Shown here in pieces: positions 17,101-26,764 of a DNA stretch of 64,000 bases. This stretch comes from Paucisalibacillus globulus (GTDB lineage Bacteria > Bacillota > Bacilli > Bacillales > Amphibacillaceae). Below the pieces are notes generated by a model. That model was given only the letters and a program-made list of their open reading frames with translations. It was not told the DNA's origin and did not search any database. The stretch covers positions 62,001 through 126,000 of the forward strand of contig NZ_LT855388.1 in assembly GCF_900184735.1 (NCBI RefSeq). Reading direction: 5' to 3'. Numbering within the stretch: position 1 is the stretch's first letter; each line of letters opens with the position of its first letter. A program made the translations under genes and the position numbers.

Positions 17101-18378
17101 TTGTCCAAGTTAATCTTATTTGAGGTAAAGAAGATGTGGAATACTACATTTTTTCGGATACTTCTGGTGGCATTACTCATATTTTCTATAGCCTATTATG
17201 TGTTTATTTATATGAATACAACACGTGTTGAGGATGAGATAAAACCAATAAAGGAAGACATTCAACGAACGGAATTAACTATTGAGGAAAATAAATTGGC
17301 TTTAGAATCAGCAGAAGATACGGAAATAGAGGAAATAGAAGGAACATTAGAGTTTAATGAGAACTGGTTAGAGGAAAGGCAAATAGAATTAAGATTATTA
17401 GAAGAACATAATTGGGATGCCTTCCTGCAAAAAGAGATTGATCAGACCGAGCCAGATATTGGACGGATGCGATATGAAAACCAAACACATACATATAGTC
17501 ATCCAACATTGTTTACGTTAGAAACGTATGTAGCAATGAGTAAGTGGATGCAAGAGAAAGATATTGTTCCTTTATTACCATGGGATAAGTATTATTCTTA
17601 TGTGACTTTATACGATCGGGAGGTTAATAGTACTAGTGCAGCTGAGGCGGAAAAAATAATGAATTATATAAAAGAAAATAGCAATAAATATTCATCAGCC
17701 AGTATCCATTACTTATTCCGTCTGTTTGGTTTATTGTTCAGTTTTATTGGTGCAGTTTTCTTCCTTTTCTTGTTTGGCGACATTATTACGAAGGAAGGTC
17801 TTGGCAGAAATGGGCCTATTCATTTATTACGAACACAACCAATTAAACAATATCAAATATTGGCCAGTAAATATCTAACTGTCATTTTAACTAGTTTATT
17901 GCTACTTTTGTGTGCGGTTATCTTTTCATTAATAGTTGGAAGTATTTTTGATCGACTTGGTGATTGGGACTATCCAGTATTAATCTATGGTGAGGATAGG
18001 ACGTTCACACTTATGGGGATGGGAGAGGTGCTAATTAAAGCGACATTCTTATTTATGTTAATTCTATTATTCTCTTACACGATTCTATTCCTATTTTCCA
18101 TATTGACTAAACGTGTATTAGTGGCAATGGGACTTACCCTTGGGTTGTTATTTATTGGAATGAAAATGAGTGGGGGGTTAGTCACTTCCAGCATTGCACA
18201 CTATATCCCTTTTCAATATTTCTCCGTTTTTGAAGTAGTAACAAATGAATTAGCATTAACCTTGGATAACTTTAATCTCACTTACACGAATGGAATAATT
18301 TCGTTAGGTATTGCTAGTCTTGTTTTGTTAGTTGTCACATACATTATATCTTTTGTTCAATCTAAAAAGGGTAATTAG
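17101..18378 (+). CDS. ABC transporter permease (ABC-2 type) 1
   Basis: A 425-aa membrane protein with one N-terminal helix (residues 18-38), a long extracytoplasmic Glu-rich region with coiled-coil character (about 40-200) and six helices in the C-terminal half. This is the layout of ABC-2 permeases of peptide or antibiotic exporters. TTG start with GGGGGTG upstream. It is followed after 17 nt by the ATPase, and a second permease of the same layout closes the operon. Substrate unknown. Confidence 0.82.
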   Translation: MSKLILFEVKKMWNTTFFRILLVALLIFSIAYYVFIYMNTTRVEDEIKPIKEDIQRTELTIEENKLALESAEDTEIEEIEGTLEFNENWLEERQIELRLLEEHNWDAFLQKEIDQTEPDIGRMRYENQTHTYSHPTLFTLETYVAMSKWMQEKDIVPLLPWDKYYSYVTLYDREVNSTSAAEAEKIMNYIKENSNKYSSASIHYLFRLFGLLFSFIGAVFFLFLFGDIITKEGLGRNGPIHLLRTQPIKQYQILASKYLTVILTSLLLLLCAVIFSLIVGSIFDRLGDWDYPVLIYGEDRTFTLMGMGEVLIKATFLFMLILLFSYTILFLFSILTKRVLVAMGLTLGLLFIGMKMSGGLVTSSIAHYIPFQYFSVFEVVTNELALTLDNFNLTYTNGIISLGIASLVLLVVTYIISFVQSKKGN

Positions 18379-18395
18379 GAAAGGGGAGTGGTGAT

Positions 18396-19280
18396 GTGAT
18401 TATAGAAGTAAGTAATTTAAAGAAACGATATAAAAAGCAAATGGTTCTTAAAGGTATCGATATACAAGTAGAGACACCACAAATTATCGCTTTGGTAGGT
18501 CCAAATGGTTCAGGGAAAACTACTTTATTGAACTGTATGACGAATCTACTTTCCTTTCAAGAAGGCAAAGTAAGGTTATTAGGTAAAAAACATACTGATG
18601 CTTCCCTTTTCTATAAAGTATCCTATTTACAGGATAACCGTATCCTCTATGGAAATCTAACAGGCTATGATCATTTAAAATTTGTTTGTAGTGTACAAAA
18701 AATACCATTTTCAAAGATTAAAGAGGTAGCGGAGCGCGTTGGAATGGAAAAGTATATGAAAAAGCGCGTTCGTAATTATTCTCTCGGTATGAAGCAGCAT
18801 CTGTTGCTTGCCATGGTTATTATCAATGAACCAAAGCTTTTATTAATGGATGAGCCATTAAATGGACTAGATCCAACGAGTGCGATTAATATGCGTAATA
18901 TTTTATTAGAGTTATACCAGGAAGGAACTACGATTATTGTTTCCTCCCATAATCTAGATGAAATTGATCGCTTGACGAATACGATTTACTTTATGAAAGA
19001 TGGGGCACTGCTAAAGGAATCCCTACAAGATATTTCCGCGAAAAAGTACCTAATTACTATAAATGATATCGGGAAAGCTCAAAAGGTTCTAAACGATAAA
19101 AGTATACCATTCTCTGTAACGGACGAATACCAAGTGGGATTTGAAGAAACCGACATTGACTTACAGAGCTTTATTGATTCATTGAATGAAAATGATATCA
19201 CGATTACAGATATTGAAGTACAAAAAGTAGGTGCTGAAAAACGATATCGTGAACTGTTTGAAGAGGAGTTATCCCCATGA
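18396..19280 (+). CDS. ABC transporter ATP-binding protein
   Basis: A 294-aa ATPase with Walker A GPNGSGKTT (about residues 36-44), signature YSLGMKQHL, Walker B LLLMDEPLNG and switch His in VSSHNLDE. The C-terminal 80 residues are an extra domain seen in BcrA-type exporters. The start is GTG; the ATG two bases earlier is out of frame. The stop overlaps the next permease start by 4 nt. It powers the two flanking permeases. Confidence 0.9.
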   Translation: MIIEVSNLKKRYKKQMVLKGIDIQVETPQIIALVGPNGSGKTTLLNCMTNLLSFQEGKVRLLGKKHTDASLFYKVSYLQDNRILYGNLTGYDHLKFVCSVQKIPFSKIKEVAERVGMEKYMKKRVRNYSLGMKQHLLLAMVIINEPKLLLMDEPLNGLDPTSAINMRNILLELYQEGTTIIVSSHNLDEIDRLTNTIYFMKDGALLKESLQDISAKKYLITINDIGKAQKVLNDKSIPFSVTDEYQVGFEETDIDLQSFIDSLNENDITITDIEVQKVGAEKRYRELFEEELSP

Positions 19281-20395
19281 GATTGTTGTCATTTGAGTTG
19301 AATAAGATTTTGTTTAGTAAAAAATTCTTATATATCTTAATTGGTATTGTTATTGGTGTAGCTTTTCTTATGGGCCGTAATATAATATTTGAATCGTCTA
19401 TTGAAAAAGAGGCTAGAGAACAGGTAGATGATTTGTTGGAGATTAATTTTGCCAATTCAAAGATACACCAAGCTGTTCTTGACGATGATCCAGAGAATGA
19501 AGAGGAAAAGGAACTCAGGCGTTTAAATAGCGCTATGATTAATAATTTGTATGAAACAAGGAATTTACTAGAACCTAACCAATTTCAAGAAAGACTAAGA
19601 CTACAAAATGAGTACTATGCGACTGCAGAAGAGTATAAAGAAAAAGGTGGGGAACACTCGTTAACGTTTCAGGAGATCTCTTATTCCTTAGCATTAAATG
19701 AAAAACTGCTCGAATTGAATATCCCACCTGAACATGAAACCTATAGTAGGGCATTGCCGAATTTTATCAAACAAGTGGTAGATCTTTTCCTTAGTTTGGG
19801 CGCAATTCTTATTATAATTTTATTAGTGGGAGAAATTATGTCATCGGAGTTTGAGAATCGTTCGATTAACCTATTGTTTACCCAACCATTGAAACGAACG
19901 CATATTATTACGAGTAAATTCTTAAGTTCCATTATTCTTTATCTCATAACAACTATATTTCTGTTAGCTACAACTTCAGTGATTGGGTATATCTTTGGAT
20001 ATCAAGGCTTTTTTAACTATCCGATTGTAATCGAAGTCAATAACGCATTTCAATTCATAACCATTGCGGAGTATATGCAATTAGGAATTATTTTGGTTTC
20101 GTTGAGTATATTCATGATAATTTCTCTATGTATATTGTTTAGTTTGCTTTTCAAGCATACATTAGCAACACTCTTTACTGTCCTAGGATTATTAGCTGTA
20201 GGTTATGGGATGACCGCAATTGTCTCATGGAGTCCGCTAACTTGGTTTAATCCGTTTCAGTATTTACTGCCACTAGAGGCAATTCTGTTTCAAAATGGAA
20301 GAGAATGGTGGCAAGGAATTCCTGTCACTCTTTTGTTAACGATTATGCTTTATGTGGTAGCTAGACAGAGGGTTAAGACAAGTAAGGTAGATTGA
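19277..20395 (+). CDS. ABC transporter permease (ABC-2 type) 2
   Basis: A 372-aa membrane protein with an N-terminal helix (residues 15-35), a long extracytoplasmic loop rich in Glu (about 36-160) and six C-terminal helices, including MSSEFENRSINLLFTQPLKR, the usual cytoplasmic coupling region. It is a paralogue of the first permease of the operon, and the pair probably forms a heterodimer. It is the last gene of the operon and ends in a terminator. Confidence 0.85.
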   Translation: MRLLSFELNKILFSKKFLYILIGIVIGVAFLMGRNIIFESSIEKEAREQVDDLLEINFANSKIHQAVLDDDPENEEEKELRRLNSAMINNLYETRNLLEPNQFQERLRLQNEYYATAEEYKEKGGEHSLTFQEISYSLALNEKLLELNIPPEHETYSRALPNFIKQVVDLFLSLGAILIIILLVGEIMSSEFENRSINLLFTQPLKRTHIITSKFLSSIILYLITTIFLLATTSVIGYIFGYQGFFNYPIVIEVNNAFQFITIAEYMQLGIILVSLSIFMIISLCILFSLLFKHTLATLFTVLGLLAVGYGMTAIVSWSPLTWFNPFQYLLPLEAILFQNGREWWQGIPVTLLLTIMLYVVARQRVKTSKVD

Positions 20396-20415
20396 GTTTC
20401 TATTGGAACAGTAAT

Positions 20416-20452
20416 AACAGAGCCTGATGGTAAACCCCAATCAGGCTCTGTT
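20416..20452. terminator. Bidirectional terminator
   Basis: The 12-bp stem AACAGAGCCTGA/TCAGGCTCTGTT sits between the convergent ABC operon and ATP-grasp gene. Confidence 0.8.
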
Positions 20453-20459
20453 CATTATA

Positions 20460-21404
20460 TTACCTCAGTGGCACATTCAGCCTACTACCAAGAAATTTAG
20501 CCAGCTCCAGCATCCCATAAATTCCTGCCTTTGCTTCTGCATCGGAATTATAATTCGTATTCGTGTTCACATCATAAGTGAAAATCTCACCGTCCTGATT
20601 CTGAATAAATTCAATTCCGGCAATATCAATCTTATTAACCTGAAGAAATCGTTCATATTTCTCTATTATTGGATCATTAAATCCCTCGATGATTTCAAAT
20701 TTAGGCTTTTCATCAACTTCCTCACCAATTGGACAAAACATATCTTCAATCGTACAAGCATCTGCAGGACAAAGTTCAAACCCTTCTGAAGTATCTACAC
20801 GAACAGCGTATACGAACTTCCCACCGACAAATTCACAGCGAGTGATATAAGGCTCCGGTGCTTGAATATATTCTTGAATTAAAGTGATACCGTCAACAGA
20901 AGGTTCAAAGGTTGGACCATTTACATAACTCTCTAATGCTTCTATGGAATGGAATAGCTGAACACCCAAACCTTTACCAGCCCGATTATGTTTTGTAATA
21001 AAAGAAGGTAAATTCAACCTTCTAGCAGCTTTTATAATCTCTTCCTTGCCGACTGCTGCAATCGTTTTAGGTGTGCGAATTTGTGCCGCATGTAGAGCTG
21101 TATATTGATTTACTTTACTGACTTCAAGCCTTAATGCACGACTTCCATTATAGACTTTTCTACCATGCAGTTCTAACCATGCTAATACCGCCTCTGTTAA
21201 TTCTGGGGCAAAACGATGGTCTCTAGTATGCGACGAGGCACTTATTCGATTATAAAAAACTCCTTCAGGCGGAACAGTGGATAAGTCTACAGTACCTTTA
21301 TCCAAAAACCATTCCTCATAGGGTAAATCTAGTTCATTTAATCGTTTTGTAAGATGATCTGTCCACTCACTATTCTCGTGGATTATATATATTTTTTCAG
21401 ACAT
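20460..21404 (-). CDS. ATP-grasp (RimK-like) protein
   Basis: A 314-aa ATP-grasp enzyme. The central ATP-binding part reads FITKHNRAGKGLGVQLF (about residues 135-152), the second lobe IQEYIQAPEPYITRCEFVGG (about 173-192), and the Mg-binding end has IEFIQNQ, then YDVNTNTNYN (about 275-284). Such proteins ligate a carboxylate to an amine using ATP; the substrate here cannot be predicted. It is monocistronic with RBS GAGGTGA. Confidence 0.82.
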   Translation of the reverse strand: MSEKIYIIHENSEWTDHLTKRLNELDLPYEEWFLDKGTVDLSTVPPEGVFYNRISASSHTRDHRFAPELTEAVLAWLELHGRKVYNGSRALRLEVSKVNQYTALHAAQIRTPKTIAAVGKEEIIKAARRLNLPSFITKHNRAGKGLGVQLFHSIEALESYVNGPTFEPSVDGITLIQEYIQAPEPYITRCEFVGGKFVYAVRVDTSEGFELCPADACTIEDMFCPIGEEVDEKPKFEIIEGFNDPIIEKYERFLQVNKIDIAGIEFIQNQDGEIFTYDVNTNTNYNSDAEAKAGIYGMLELAKFLGSRLNVPLR

Positions 21405-21477
21405 GAAATTTCACCTCATTTATTCTGTTGTTTTTTAATCATACCAAACAACTTGGATTTAAGATATGCAAGCAGAA

Positions 21478-21505
21478 ATAAAAAACTCCCAATCATGGGA
21501 GTTAA
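21478..21505 (-). terminator. Terminator of the universal stress gene
   Basis: On the minus strand AACTCCCATGATTGGGAGTT is followed by TTTTT. Confidence 0.85.
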
Positions 21506-21510
21506 TTAGT

Positions 21511-21927
21511 TTACTTAACAATTAGTACAGGACTAACAGCTCGTTTAGCTACCTTATGACTAACACTACCTAACATCATTTCTTGAAATTTATTTAGTCC
21601 ACGACTTCCAAGAACAATCAGGTCATAATCATGTTTATTTGCATGTTCGACAATGGTAGGGCCAGGATCACCATTAAGGAAAATGACTTCAAATTCAATT
21701 CCAGATTTTTTCGCTTTTTGAATGATAAAGGCAAGTTTTTCTTTTCTTGCATCTTCCGCATCTTTTCCCCAGTTACTTAAGACATCATCTTTCGAGTGCT
21801 TTGGATCCACAATATATATAATATCTACTTTTGCTTTGGTACTTAGCTTAGCCAATTCGAATGCTTTTTCACCTGCACGTAAGGAATGTTCTGATCCATC
21901 AGCTGCATAAAGAATTTTTTTGAACAT
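21511..21927 (-). CDS. Universal stress protein (UspA family)
   Basis: A 138-aa Rossmann-like single-domain Usp. The N-terminal ILYAADGSEHS and the C-terminal nucleotide loop LGSRGLNKFQEMMLGSVSHK (about residues 106-125, G-2x-G-9x-G-S type) show an ATP-binding subclass. Usually induced by growth arrest or stress. Strong SD GAGGAGGAG. It is monocistronic and divergent from the SulP transporter. Confidence 0.92.
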   Translation of the reverse strand: MFKKILYAADGSEHSLRAGEKAFELAKLSTKAKVDIIYIVDPKHSKDDVLSNWGKDAEDARKEKLAFIIQKAKKSGIEFEVIFLNGDPGPTIVEHANKHDYDLIVLGSRGLNKFQEMMLGSVSHKVAKRAVSPVLIVK

Positions 21928-22067
21928 GGGACTCCTCCTCTACCAATCTAGTAATACCTAACCATTATTTACTAAAATTATTTCTCATTATAGCATATGT
22001 GGGTCTAAAATTTAGAGAATTAAAGAAAAAACAAGGAAACGACAAATGTTTACGTTTTCTTTCGTGT

Positions 22068-22096
22068 TTCACAAAACTATCATATCCCGTTATAAT
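22068..22096 (+). promoter_or_regulatory. Promoter of the SulP gene
   Basis: TTCACA (22068-22073), 17 nt, TATAAT (22091-22096), 70 nt upstream of the gene. Confidence 0.6.
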
Positions 22097-22117
22097 ACAT
22101 TTGTTTGCTACGGTCCC

Positions 22118-22140
22118 GACTTTCGTGAGAGTCGAAAGTC
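22118..22140 (+). other. Leader hairpin before sulP
   Basis: A perfect 8-bp stem GACTTTCG/CGAAAGTC with a 7-nt loop lies just after the expected start of transcription. No T-run follows, so it is not a terminator; it may stabilise the mRNA or bind a regulator. Confidence 0.5.
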
Positions 22141-22166
22141 ATCTAAAACTAAAAAGAGGTGGGTAA

Positions 22167-23645
22167 ATGAATTTAGCAACATTAAAAAATGAATGGTTTG
22201 GAAATATCAGAGGAGATATTTTAGCTGGTATCGTTGTAGCGATTGCTTTAATCCCAGAGGCAATTGCGTTCTCTGTTATTGCTGGTGTAGATCCGATGAT
22301 TGGATTGTACGCATCATTCGCAATTGCAGTAACCATTGCCTTTGTTGGTGGACGTCCGGGTATGATTTCTGCTGCAACAGGTGCTACGGCTTTATTAATG
22401 GTTACGTTGGTTGCGGAGCATGGATTGCAATATCTATTAGCAGCTACAATTCTTACTGGTATTATCCAAATTGTAATGGGTGTATTAAAACTTGGCCGAC
22501 TTATGAAATTTGTTCCTCGCTCGGTAATGATTGGCTTTGTTAATGCACTTGCAATTATGATTTTTATGGCACAGCTTGAGCATTTTTCGGGAGCGAATTG
22601 GGAAATGTATGCGATGCTTGCGGGAGCACTAGCAATCATCTATATTTTACCAAGATTTGTTAAAGTGATTCCGGCTCCTTTAGTTGCTATAGTTGTAATC
22701 ACAGCGATAGCAATCTTTACTGGAAGTGGTGTTAAAACAGTAGGAGATATGGGAGAGTTAACCCAATCGTTACCAATCTTCTTATTCCCAGATATTCCAC
22801 TTAACTTTGAAACCTTACAAATTATCTTCCCGTATGCATTATCTATCGCTATCGTTGGGTTAGTAGAATCGCTACTAACAGCATCGATTGTAGATGATAT
22901 TACCGATACGAAAAGTGATAAGAATAAAGAAGCAAGAGGGCAAGGTATCGCAAATATTGTTTCCGGTTTATTTGGTGGTATGGCAGGTTGTGCGATGATT
23001 GGTCAGTCTGTTATTAATGTGAAATCCGGAGGGCGTGGCAGGTTATCTGCTTTTGTTGCCGGTGCATTTTTAATGATGCTAATCTTAGTATTTAATGGAC
23101 TGTTAGTTCAAATTCCAATGGCAGTATTAGTAGGTATTATGTTCATGGTATCCATTAGTACTTTTGATTGGTCTTCTATTAAAAATATGCGTAAAACACC
23201 AGTTACCGATACCATTGTTATGGTGGCTACTGTTGTCACGGTATTATTTACACATGATTTATCGAAAGGTGTTTTGGTTGGTATTATCTTAAGTGCAATC
23301 TTCTTTGCTGCTAAGATTTCTAAAGTAAAAATTACTACACTAGCTACTAACGATGCAAAGGTGAAAATTTACCGAGTTTCAGGACAGCTATTTTTTGCAT
23401 CTGTTACGGAGTTTGTAGATAGCTTTAACTATAAAGAAAATGTAGAAGTAATAAGATTAGATTTAGCTAATGCCCATATTTGGGATGATTCTGGTGTAGG
23501 AGCAATCGATAAGATTGTACAGAAATATCATCAAAATGGAATTAAAGTAGAAGTTGTTGGCTTAAATGACGAGAGTAATAAATTAGTTGATAAGCTTGCA
23601 AATTATAATAAACCTGGTGGGCTGGAGAATGTTGCTGGTCATTAG
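22167..23645 (+). CDS. SulP family inorganic anion transporter
   Basis: A 492-aa transporter. The N-terminal membrane domain (about 14 segments to residue 380) starts with the family motif [20 protein letters not shown] and [13 protein letters not shown] cytoplasmic STAS domain fills about residues 400-485 ([20 protein letters not shown]). SulP proteins carry sulfate, bicarbonate or other anions; the substrate is not predictable here. It is monocistronic with its own promoter and terminator. Confidence 0.9.
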   Translation: MNLATLKNEWFGNIRGDILAGIVVAIALIPEAIAFSVIAGVDPMIGLYASFAIAVTIAFVGGRPGMISAATGATALLMVTLVAEHGLQYLLAATILTGIIQIVMGVLKLGRLMKFVPRSVMIGFVNALAIMIFMAQLEHFSGANWEMYAMLAGALAIIYILPRFVKVIPAPLVAIVVITAIAIFTGSGVKTVGDMGELTQSLPIFLFPDIPLNFETLQIIFPYALSIAIVGLVESLLTASIVDDITDTKSDKNKEARGQGIANIVSGLFGGMAGCAMIGQSVINVKSGGRGRLSAFVAGAFLMMLILVFNGLLVQIPMAVLVGIMFMVSISTFDWSSIKNMRKTPVTDTIVMVATVVTVLFTHDLSKGVLVGIILSAIFFAAKISKVKITTLATNDAKVKIYRVSGQLFFASVTEFVDSFNYKENVEVIRLDLANAHIWDDSGVGAIDKIVQKYHQNGIKVEVVGLNDESNKLVDKLANYNKPGGLENVAGH

Positions 23646-23650
23646 GTGGG

Positions 23651-23682
23651 AAGAGAGTTGACTTCGGTTGGCTCTCTTTTTT
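23651..23682 (+). terminator. Terminator of sulP
   Basis: GAGAGTTGAC/GTTGGCTCTC around a TTCG tetraloop is followed by TTTTTTT. Confidence 0.75.
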
Positions 23683-23788
23683 TGTTGATCATGAATTAGT
23701 TTCGATTCGCTTTTCCATGAAATAAAAAGGGTTTTCGGATTAAGATATAGAATAATATAGGATTAAAGTAAAACTGGAGGAAACGATT

Positions 23789-24184
23789 GTGAGAGGAATC
23801 ATACATCATATCGAAATATATGTTTCTGACTTAGATAAGACAATTGAATTTTGGGGGTGGCTCCTAGAGGAATTGGGCTATGAACAATTTCAAACATGGA
23901 AACAAGGGAGAAGTTGGAAGCTTGCAGACTCCTATATAGTCTTTGTACAAGCAGAAGAACGCTTCTTGGATGTTCCCTACCACAGGAAAAGAGTTGGATT
24001 GAATCATCTTGCCTTTTATGCTGACTCTAGAAAGCATGTTGATGAGGTCACCAACCAATTAAAGGAGAAGGGTGTTACGATTCTATATGAGAATAAACAT
24101 CCATATGCTGGTGGTGAGGGGTATTATGCGGTTTTCTTTGAGGACCCTGATCGAATAAAAGTTGAAATAGTGGCACCAAAATAA
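23789..24184 (+). CDS. VOC family protein
   Basis: A 131-aa single-module glyoxalase/bleomycin-resistance fold protein. It opens with IIHHIEIYVSDLDKTIEFW, has the internal LNHLAFYADSRKHVDEV and ends with YYAVFFEDPDRIKVEIVAP, giving the His/Glu metal ligands of the fold. The start is GTG with GGAGGAAACG upstream. It is followed by the DUF2785 and GNAT genes on the same strand with small gaps, so probably one operon. Substrate unknown. Confidence 0.85.
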   Translation: MRGIIHHIEIYVSDLDKTIEFWGWLLEELGYEQFQTWKQGRSWKLADSYIVFVQAEERFLDVPYHRKRVGLNHLAFYADSRKHVDEVTNQLKEKGVTILYENKHPYAGGEGYYAVFFEDPDRIKVEIVAPK

Positions 24185-24202
24185 TAAAAACAGGTGATAA
24201 AG

Positions 24203-25051
24203 ATGAATGCAAATGAGTTAAAAACGATACTAAAAATGTTTAAGGATACTAATTTTCAACATCCTGGAAATGTTGATATCTACACTCTAACGAATGCGAT
24301 GCTTGAACAGATTGGAAATACCGATTCGGAGTTAAGAGATTCATTAATCTACCCGAGTCTATCCAATCTTATTATTAATGGATACTATCCTCGTCCGGAG
24401 TTAAATAGAATATTAAACATTTGCTTAGATGACGACCATCTCTTTTATAAAATAGATCAAAAGAGAGAAGAGGATGCAGTATTCAAGAGGGCTTTCTCCT
24501 CTTTAATCATCGCAGTCTTACTATTTGTAAACGTCAAAAACTCCTTTATAGCAGATGAAGAGATGGATGAGGTTGCTACGAAAATAATGGATTATGTGAA
24601 GCGGGAAGAAGATGTTCGCGGGTATGTAGAAGGGAAAGGATGGGCGCATAGTATAGCTCATATTGCTGATACACTAGATGAGCTCGTCAAACAACCTCAA
24701 CTAAAAGAAGAGAGATTTAGAGAAATTGCCCTACTTATAATTGAAAAAATGAGTTTTGACCAAGATTACTTCCTGTTTGAAGAGGATGAACGAATGGTTA
24801 TTCCGATGATATCCTTATTGCAAAGAGGTTTAGATGACACATTCTTATATGAGGAAATTGACAAACTTACAAACGAATTACAACAAAGTTTTGTTAAAGA
24901 TGGAGTGAAGCCTTTCATACAACGAACCAATGTTAAGCAATTCCTAAGAAGTCTTTTCCTACATTTAGAGGTAATAAATAAACAGGAAGAATTACGAGAG
25001 CATGTAAAAAAGGCACTAATATCTATTAATCAACCCTATTACAATCTTTGA
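24203..25051 (+). CDS. DUF2785 domain-containing protein
   Basis: An all-helical protein of 282 aa. The DUF2785 hallmark is the GWAHSIAHIADTLDELV stretch (about residues 150-166 of the longer frame). The ATG at 24203 is chosen because AGGTGA lies 6 nt upstream; the in-frame GTG at 24194 is part of that SD. No catalytic motif can be read, and function is unknown. It is the middle gene of the VOC-DUF2785-GNAT set; the next gene begins 11 nt after its stop. Confidence 0.82.
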   Translation: MNANELKTILKMFKDTNFQHPGNVDIYTLTNAMLEQIGNTDSELRDSLIYPSLSNLIINGYYPRPELNRILNICLDDDHLFYKIDQKREEDAVFKRAFSSLIIAVLLFVNVKNSFIADEEMDEVATKIMDYVKREEDVRGYVEGKGWAHSIAHIADTLDELVKQPQLKEERFREIALLIIEKMSFDQDYFLFEEDERMVIPMISLLQRGLDDTFLYEEIDKLTNELQQSFVKDGVKPFIQRTNVKQFLRSLFLHLEVINKQEELREHVKKALISINQPYYNL

Positions 25052-25062
25052 GGAGGAACAGC

Positions 25063-25623
25063 ATGAATCCGATTTTGATTGATTTTCCAAATGAATTTGA
25101 GACAGAAAGGCTACTGATTCGTATGCCTAAACCTGGTGATGGAAAGGCGGTATATAATTCAAAAAAGGCATCATTAAATGAATTAAAACCGTGGATGCCA
25201 TGGGCACATCGAGATGAAAGTGAAGAAGATGCAGAGATCAATATTCGCGAGGCCCACGTGAAGTTTTTAACTAGAGAAGATTTAAGACTACTAGTTTTTG
25301 ACAAGGAAACAGGTGTATTAATCGCAAACTCTGGGTTGCATCGTATTGATTGGGGGATAAGAAAATTTGAGATTGGCTATTGGATTGATTCTCGTTATAG
25401 CGGGAAAGGGTATATGACAGAGGCTGTAGAAGGAATAGCGAACTTTGCCTTCAATCAATTGCAAGCAAATCGTGTAGAAATTCGAGTGTGTACAAAGAAT
25501 ATACGGAGTCGTGCTATTGCAGAACGTCTAGGGTTTCAGCTAGAGGGGATATTACGCAAGGATAGTTATGATGCTTATGGGGAAGAGCTTCGAGATACTT
25601 GTGTATACTCAAAGGTAAAATAA
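25063..25623 (+). CDS. GNAT acetyltransferase, RimJ/RimL-like
   Basis: A 186-aa N-acetyltransferase. Start FPNEFETERLLIRMPKPGD is typical of the RimL group; motif A is IGYWIDSRYSGKGYMTEAV and the C-terminal part NIRSRAIAERLGFQLEG. Members acetylate N-termini of ribosomal proteins or small amines. The frame is open from 25048, but GAGGAGG lies 6 nt before the ATG at 25063. Last gene of its operon. Confidence 0.88.
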   Translation: MNPILIDFPNEFETERLLIRMPKPGDGKAVYNSKKASLNELKPWMPWAHRDESEEDAEINIREAHVKFLTREDLRLLVFDKETGVLIANSGLHRIDWGIRKFEIGYWIDSRYSGKGYMTEAVEGIANFAFNQLQANRVEIRVCTKNIRSRAIAERLGFQLEGILRKDSYDAYGEELRDTCVYSKVK

Positions 25624-25638
25624 TCTTTTAAATTAGGC

Positions 25639-25691
25639 TTTACATATACCTCGAATTTCTATATAGTATAGTTACCTAATAATTCTAGGTA
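25639..25691 (+). promoter_or_regulatory. Promoter and PadR operator of the first PadR/HAAS operon
   Basis: TTTACA (25639-25644), 17 nt, TATAGT (25662-25667). Directly downstream is the perfect inverted repeat TACCTA-N7-TAGGTA (25673-25691). The same spacing and half-site form (TACnTA-N7-TAnGTA) is found before the DUF4173 gene at 26716, so both are likely bound by the PadR encoded here. Confidence 0.65.
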
Positions 25692-25700
25692 GGTGAGAAA

Positions 25701-26033
25701 ATGTTTGACCGTGAATTAGTAAAGGGAAGTACATCACTACTTGTCCTACAACTTTTAAATGAACGTGATATGTATGGCTATGAGCTAGTAAAGGAGATGG
25801 ATCATCGCAGTGACCATAACTTTCAAATGAAAGAAGGGACATTGTATCCAGCGCTTCACAAGCTTGAAAAGCAGGAGTACATTGAATGCTATTGGCAAAA
25901 TCAAGAAAAAGGTCCGGCGCGTAAATATTACCGAATTACTTCTGAAGGTAAAGAAATGCTTGAAGCAAAAACAAGTGAATGGCATCGTTATGTTCAGGTG
26001 ATGAACAACCTAATTGGGAGAAGTGAATCGTGA
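25701..26033 (+). CDS. PadR family transcriptional regulator
   Basis: A 110-aa winged-helix repressor. It shows the N-terminal [37 protein letters not shown] as recognition helix region and [17 protein letters not shown] as wing. The stop codon overlaps the GTG of the HAAS membrane gene by 4 nt, the usual arrangement in bacilli where the membrane partner is thought to sense envelope state. Probably autoregulated through the palindrome upstream. Confidence 0.92.
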   Translation: MFDRELVKGSTSLLVLQLLNERDMYGYELVKEMDHRSDHNFQMKEGTLYPALHKLEKQEYIECYWQNQEKGPARKYYRITSEGKEMLEAKTSEWHRYVQVMNNLIGRSES

Positions 26034-26662
26034 GTGCAGGGGAAGAACAGTTCTTCCAAGAGCTTAATCAAGTTCTTGGAAAACACCCTGAAAAGGAGCA
26101 GATTATCGCAGAGTACCGGTCTCATGTATATGAATTTCTCCAGGAGGAAAAGTTTACAGAGCCTGGTGTCTATGAAGCAATAACGATGCGTCTAGGAACT
26201 CCAGAAGAAATTGCCGAGATTTGGATGGAAGAAGCCAAAGTAACACCGAAAAAAATGCAAATATTATTTGTTCTACTAAACATATTGATTTTTCTTGGTG
26301 GAATCACGCTAACGATTGCCTATAATGTGTACCAATTTGAATGGATTGAAGTATTATGGAAGAGGCTTACCGCAGTTCCTTCCATTATCATAATGGTTTA
26401 TATGGTGTTTTGGGGATTACTTGGCTATGAAATAGGGAAAGAATTTGGGAGTGGCGGTTTAAAAATTCTTCGAAGAACATTTACATACGCCGTTATACCA
26501 AATCTTGTTTTAATGTATTTAATTGTCTTTAAACTCATTCCACACGAATGGTTTCAGCCACTTTTAAATGGCCCGTTTATTCTGGCCTGTATCTTATTAA
26601 CAATTGTATTATATCCGATAAGTTGGATTGGATATCGTTGGGGAAGGAAAGCATCTGTGTAG
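26030..26662 (+). CDS. HAAS-domain membrane protein paired with PadR
   Basis: A 210-aa protein with an N-terminal soluble helical HAAS-type domain (about residues 1-75: the [12 protein letters not shown] and [11 protein letters not shown] segments) and four hydrophobic helices (about 83-105, 118-140, 155-175, 183-203). The GTG start overlaps the padR stop, so expression is coupled. It is probably a sensor or modulator for the PadR regulator; the signal is unknown. Confidence 0.8.
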   Translation: MSAGEEQFFQELNQVLGKHPEKEQIIAEYRSHVYEFLQEEKFTEPGVYEAITMRLGTPEEIAEIWMEEAKVTPKKMQILFVLLNILIFLGGITLTIAYNVYQFEWIEVLWKRLTAVPSIIIMVYMVFWGLLGYEIGKEFGSGGLKILRRTFTYAVIPNLVLMYLIVFKLIPHEWFQPLLNGPFILACILLTIVLYPISWIGYRWGRKASV

Positions 26663-26715
26663 AATGGTCACCTTGCCCTCGGTATCACTGAAAATCCACA
26701 ATTCTTTTGCTTGTA

Positions 26716-26734
26716 TACATAGAATTACTATGTA
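26716..26734 (+). promoter_or_regulatory. Second PadR-type operator, before the DUF4173 gene
   Basis: The perfect inverted repeat TACATAG-N5-CTATGTA (equivalently TACATA-N7-TATGTA) has the same 19-bp span as the site before padR. A -10-like TAGAAT follows at 26737-26742 with TATACA 17 nt upstream of it, so the operator would lie in the spacer. Confidence 0.6.
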
Positions 26735-26764
26735 TGTAGAATAACTATATAGGTGGTGAAAAGG

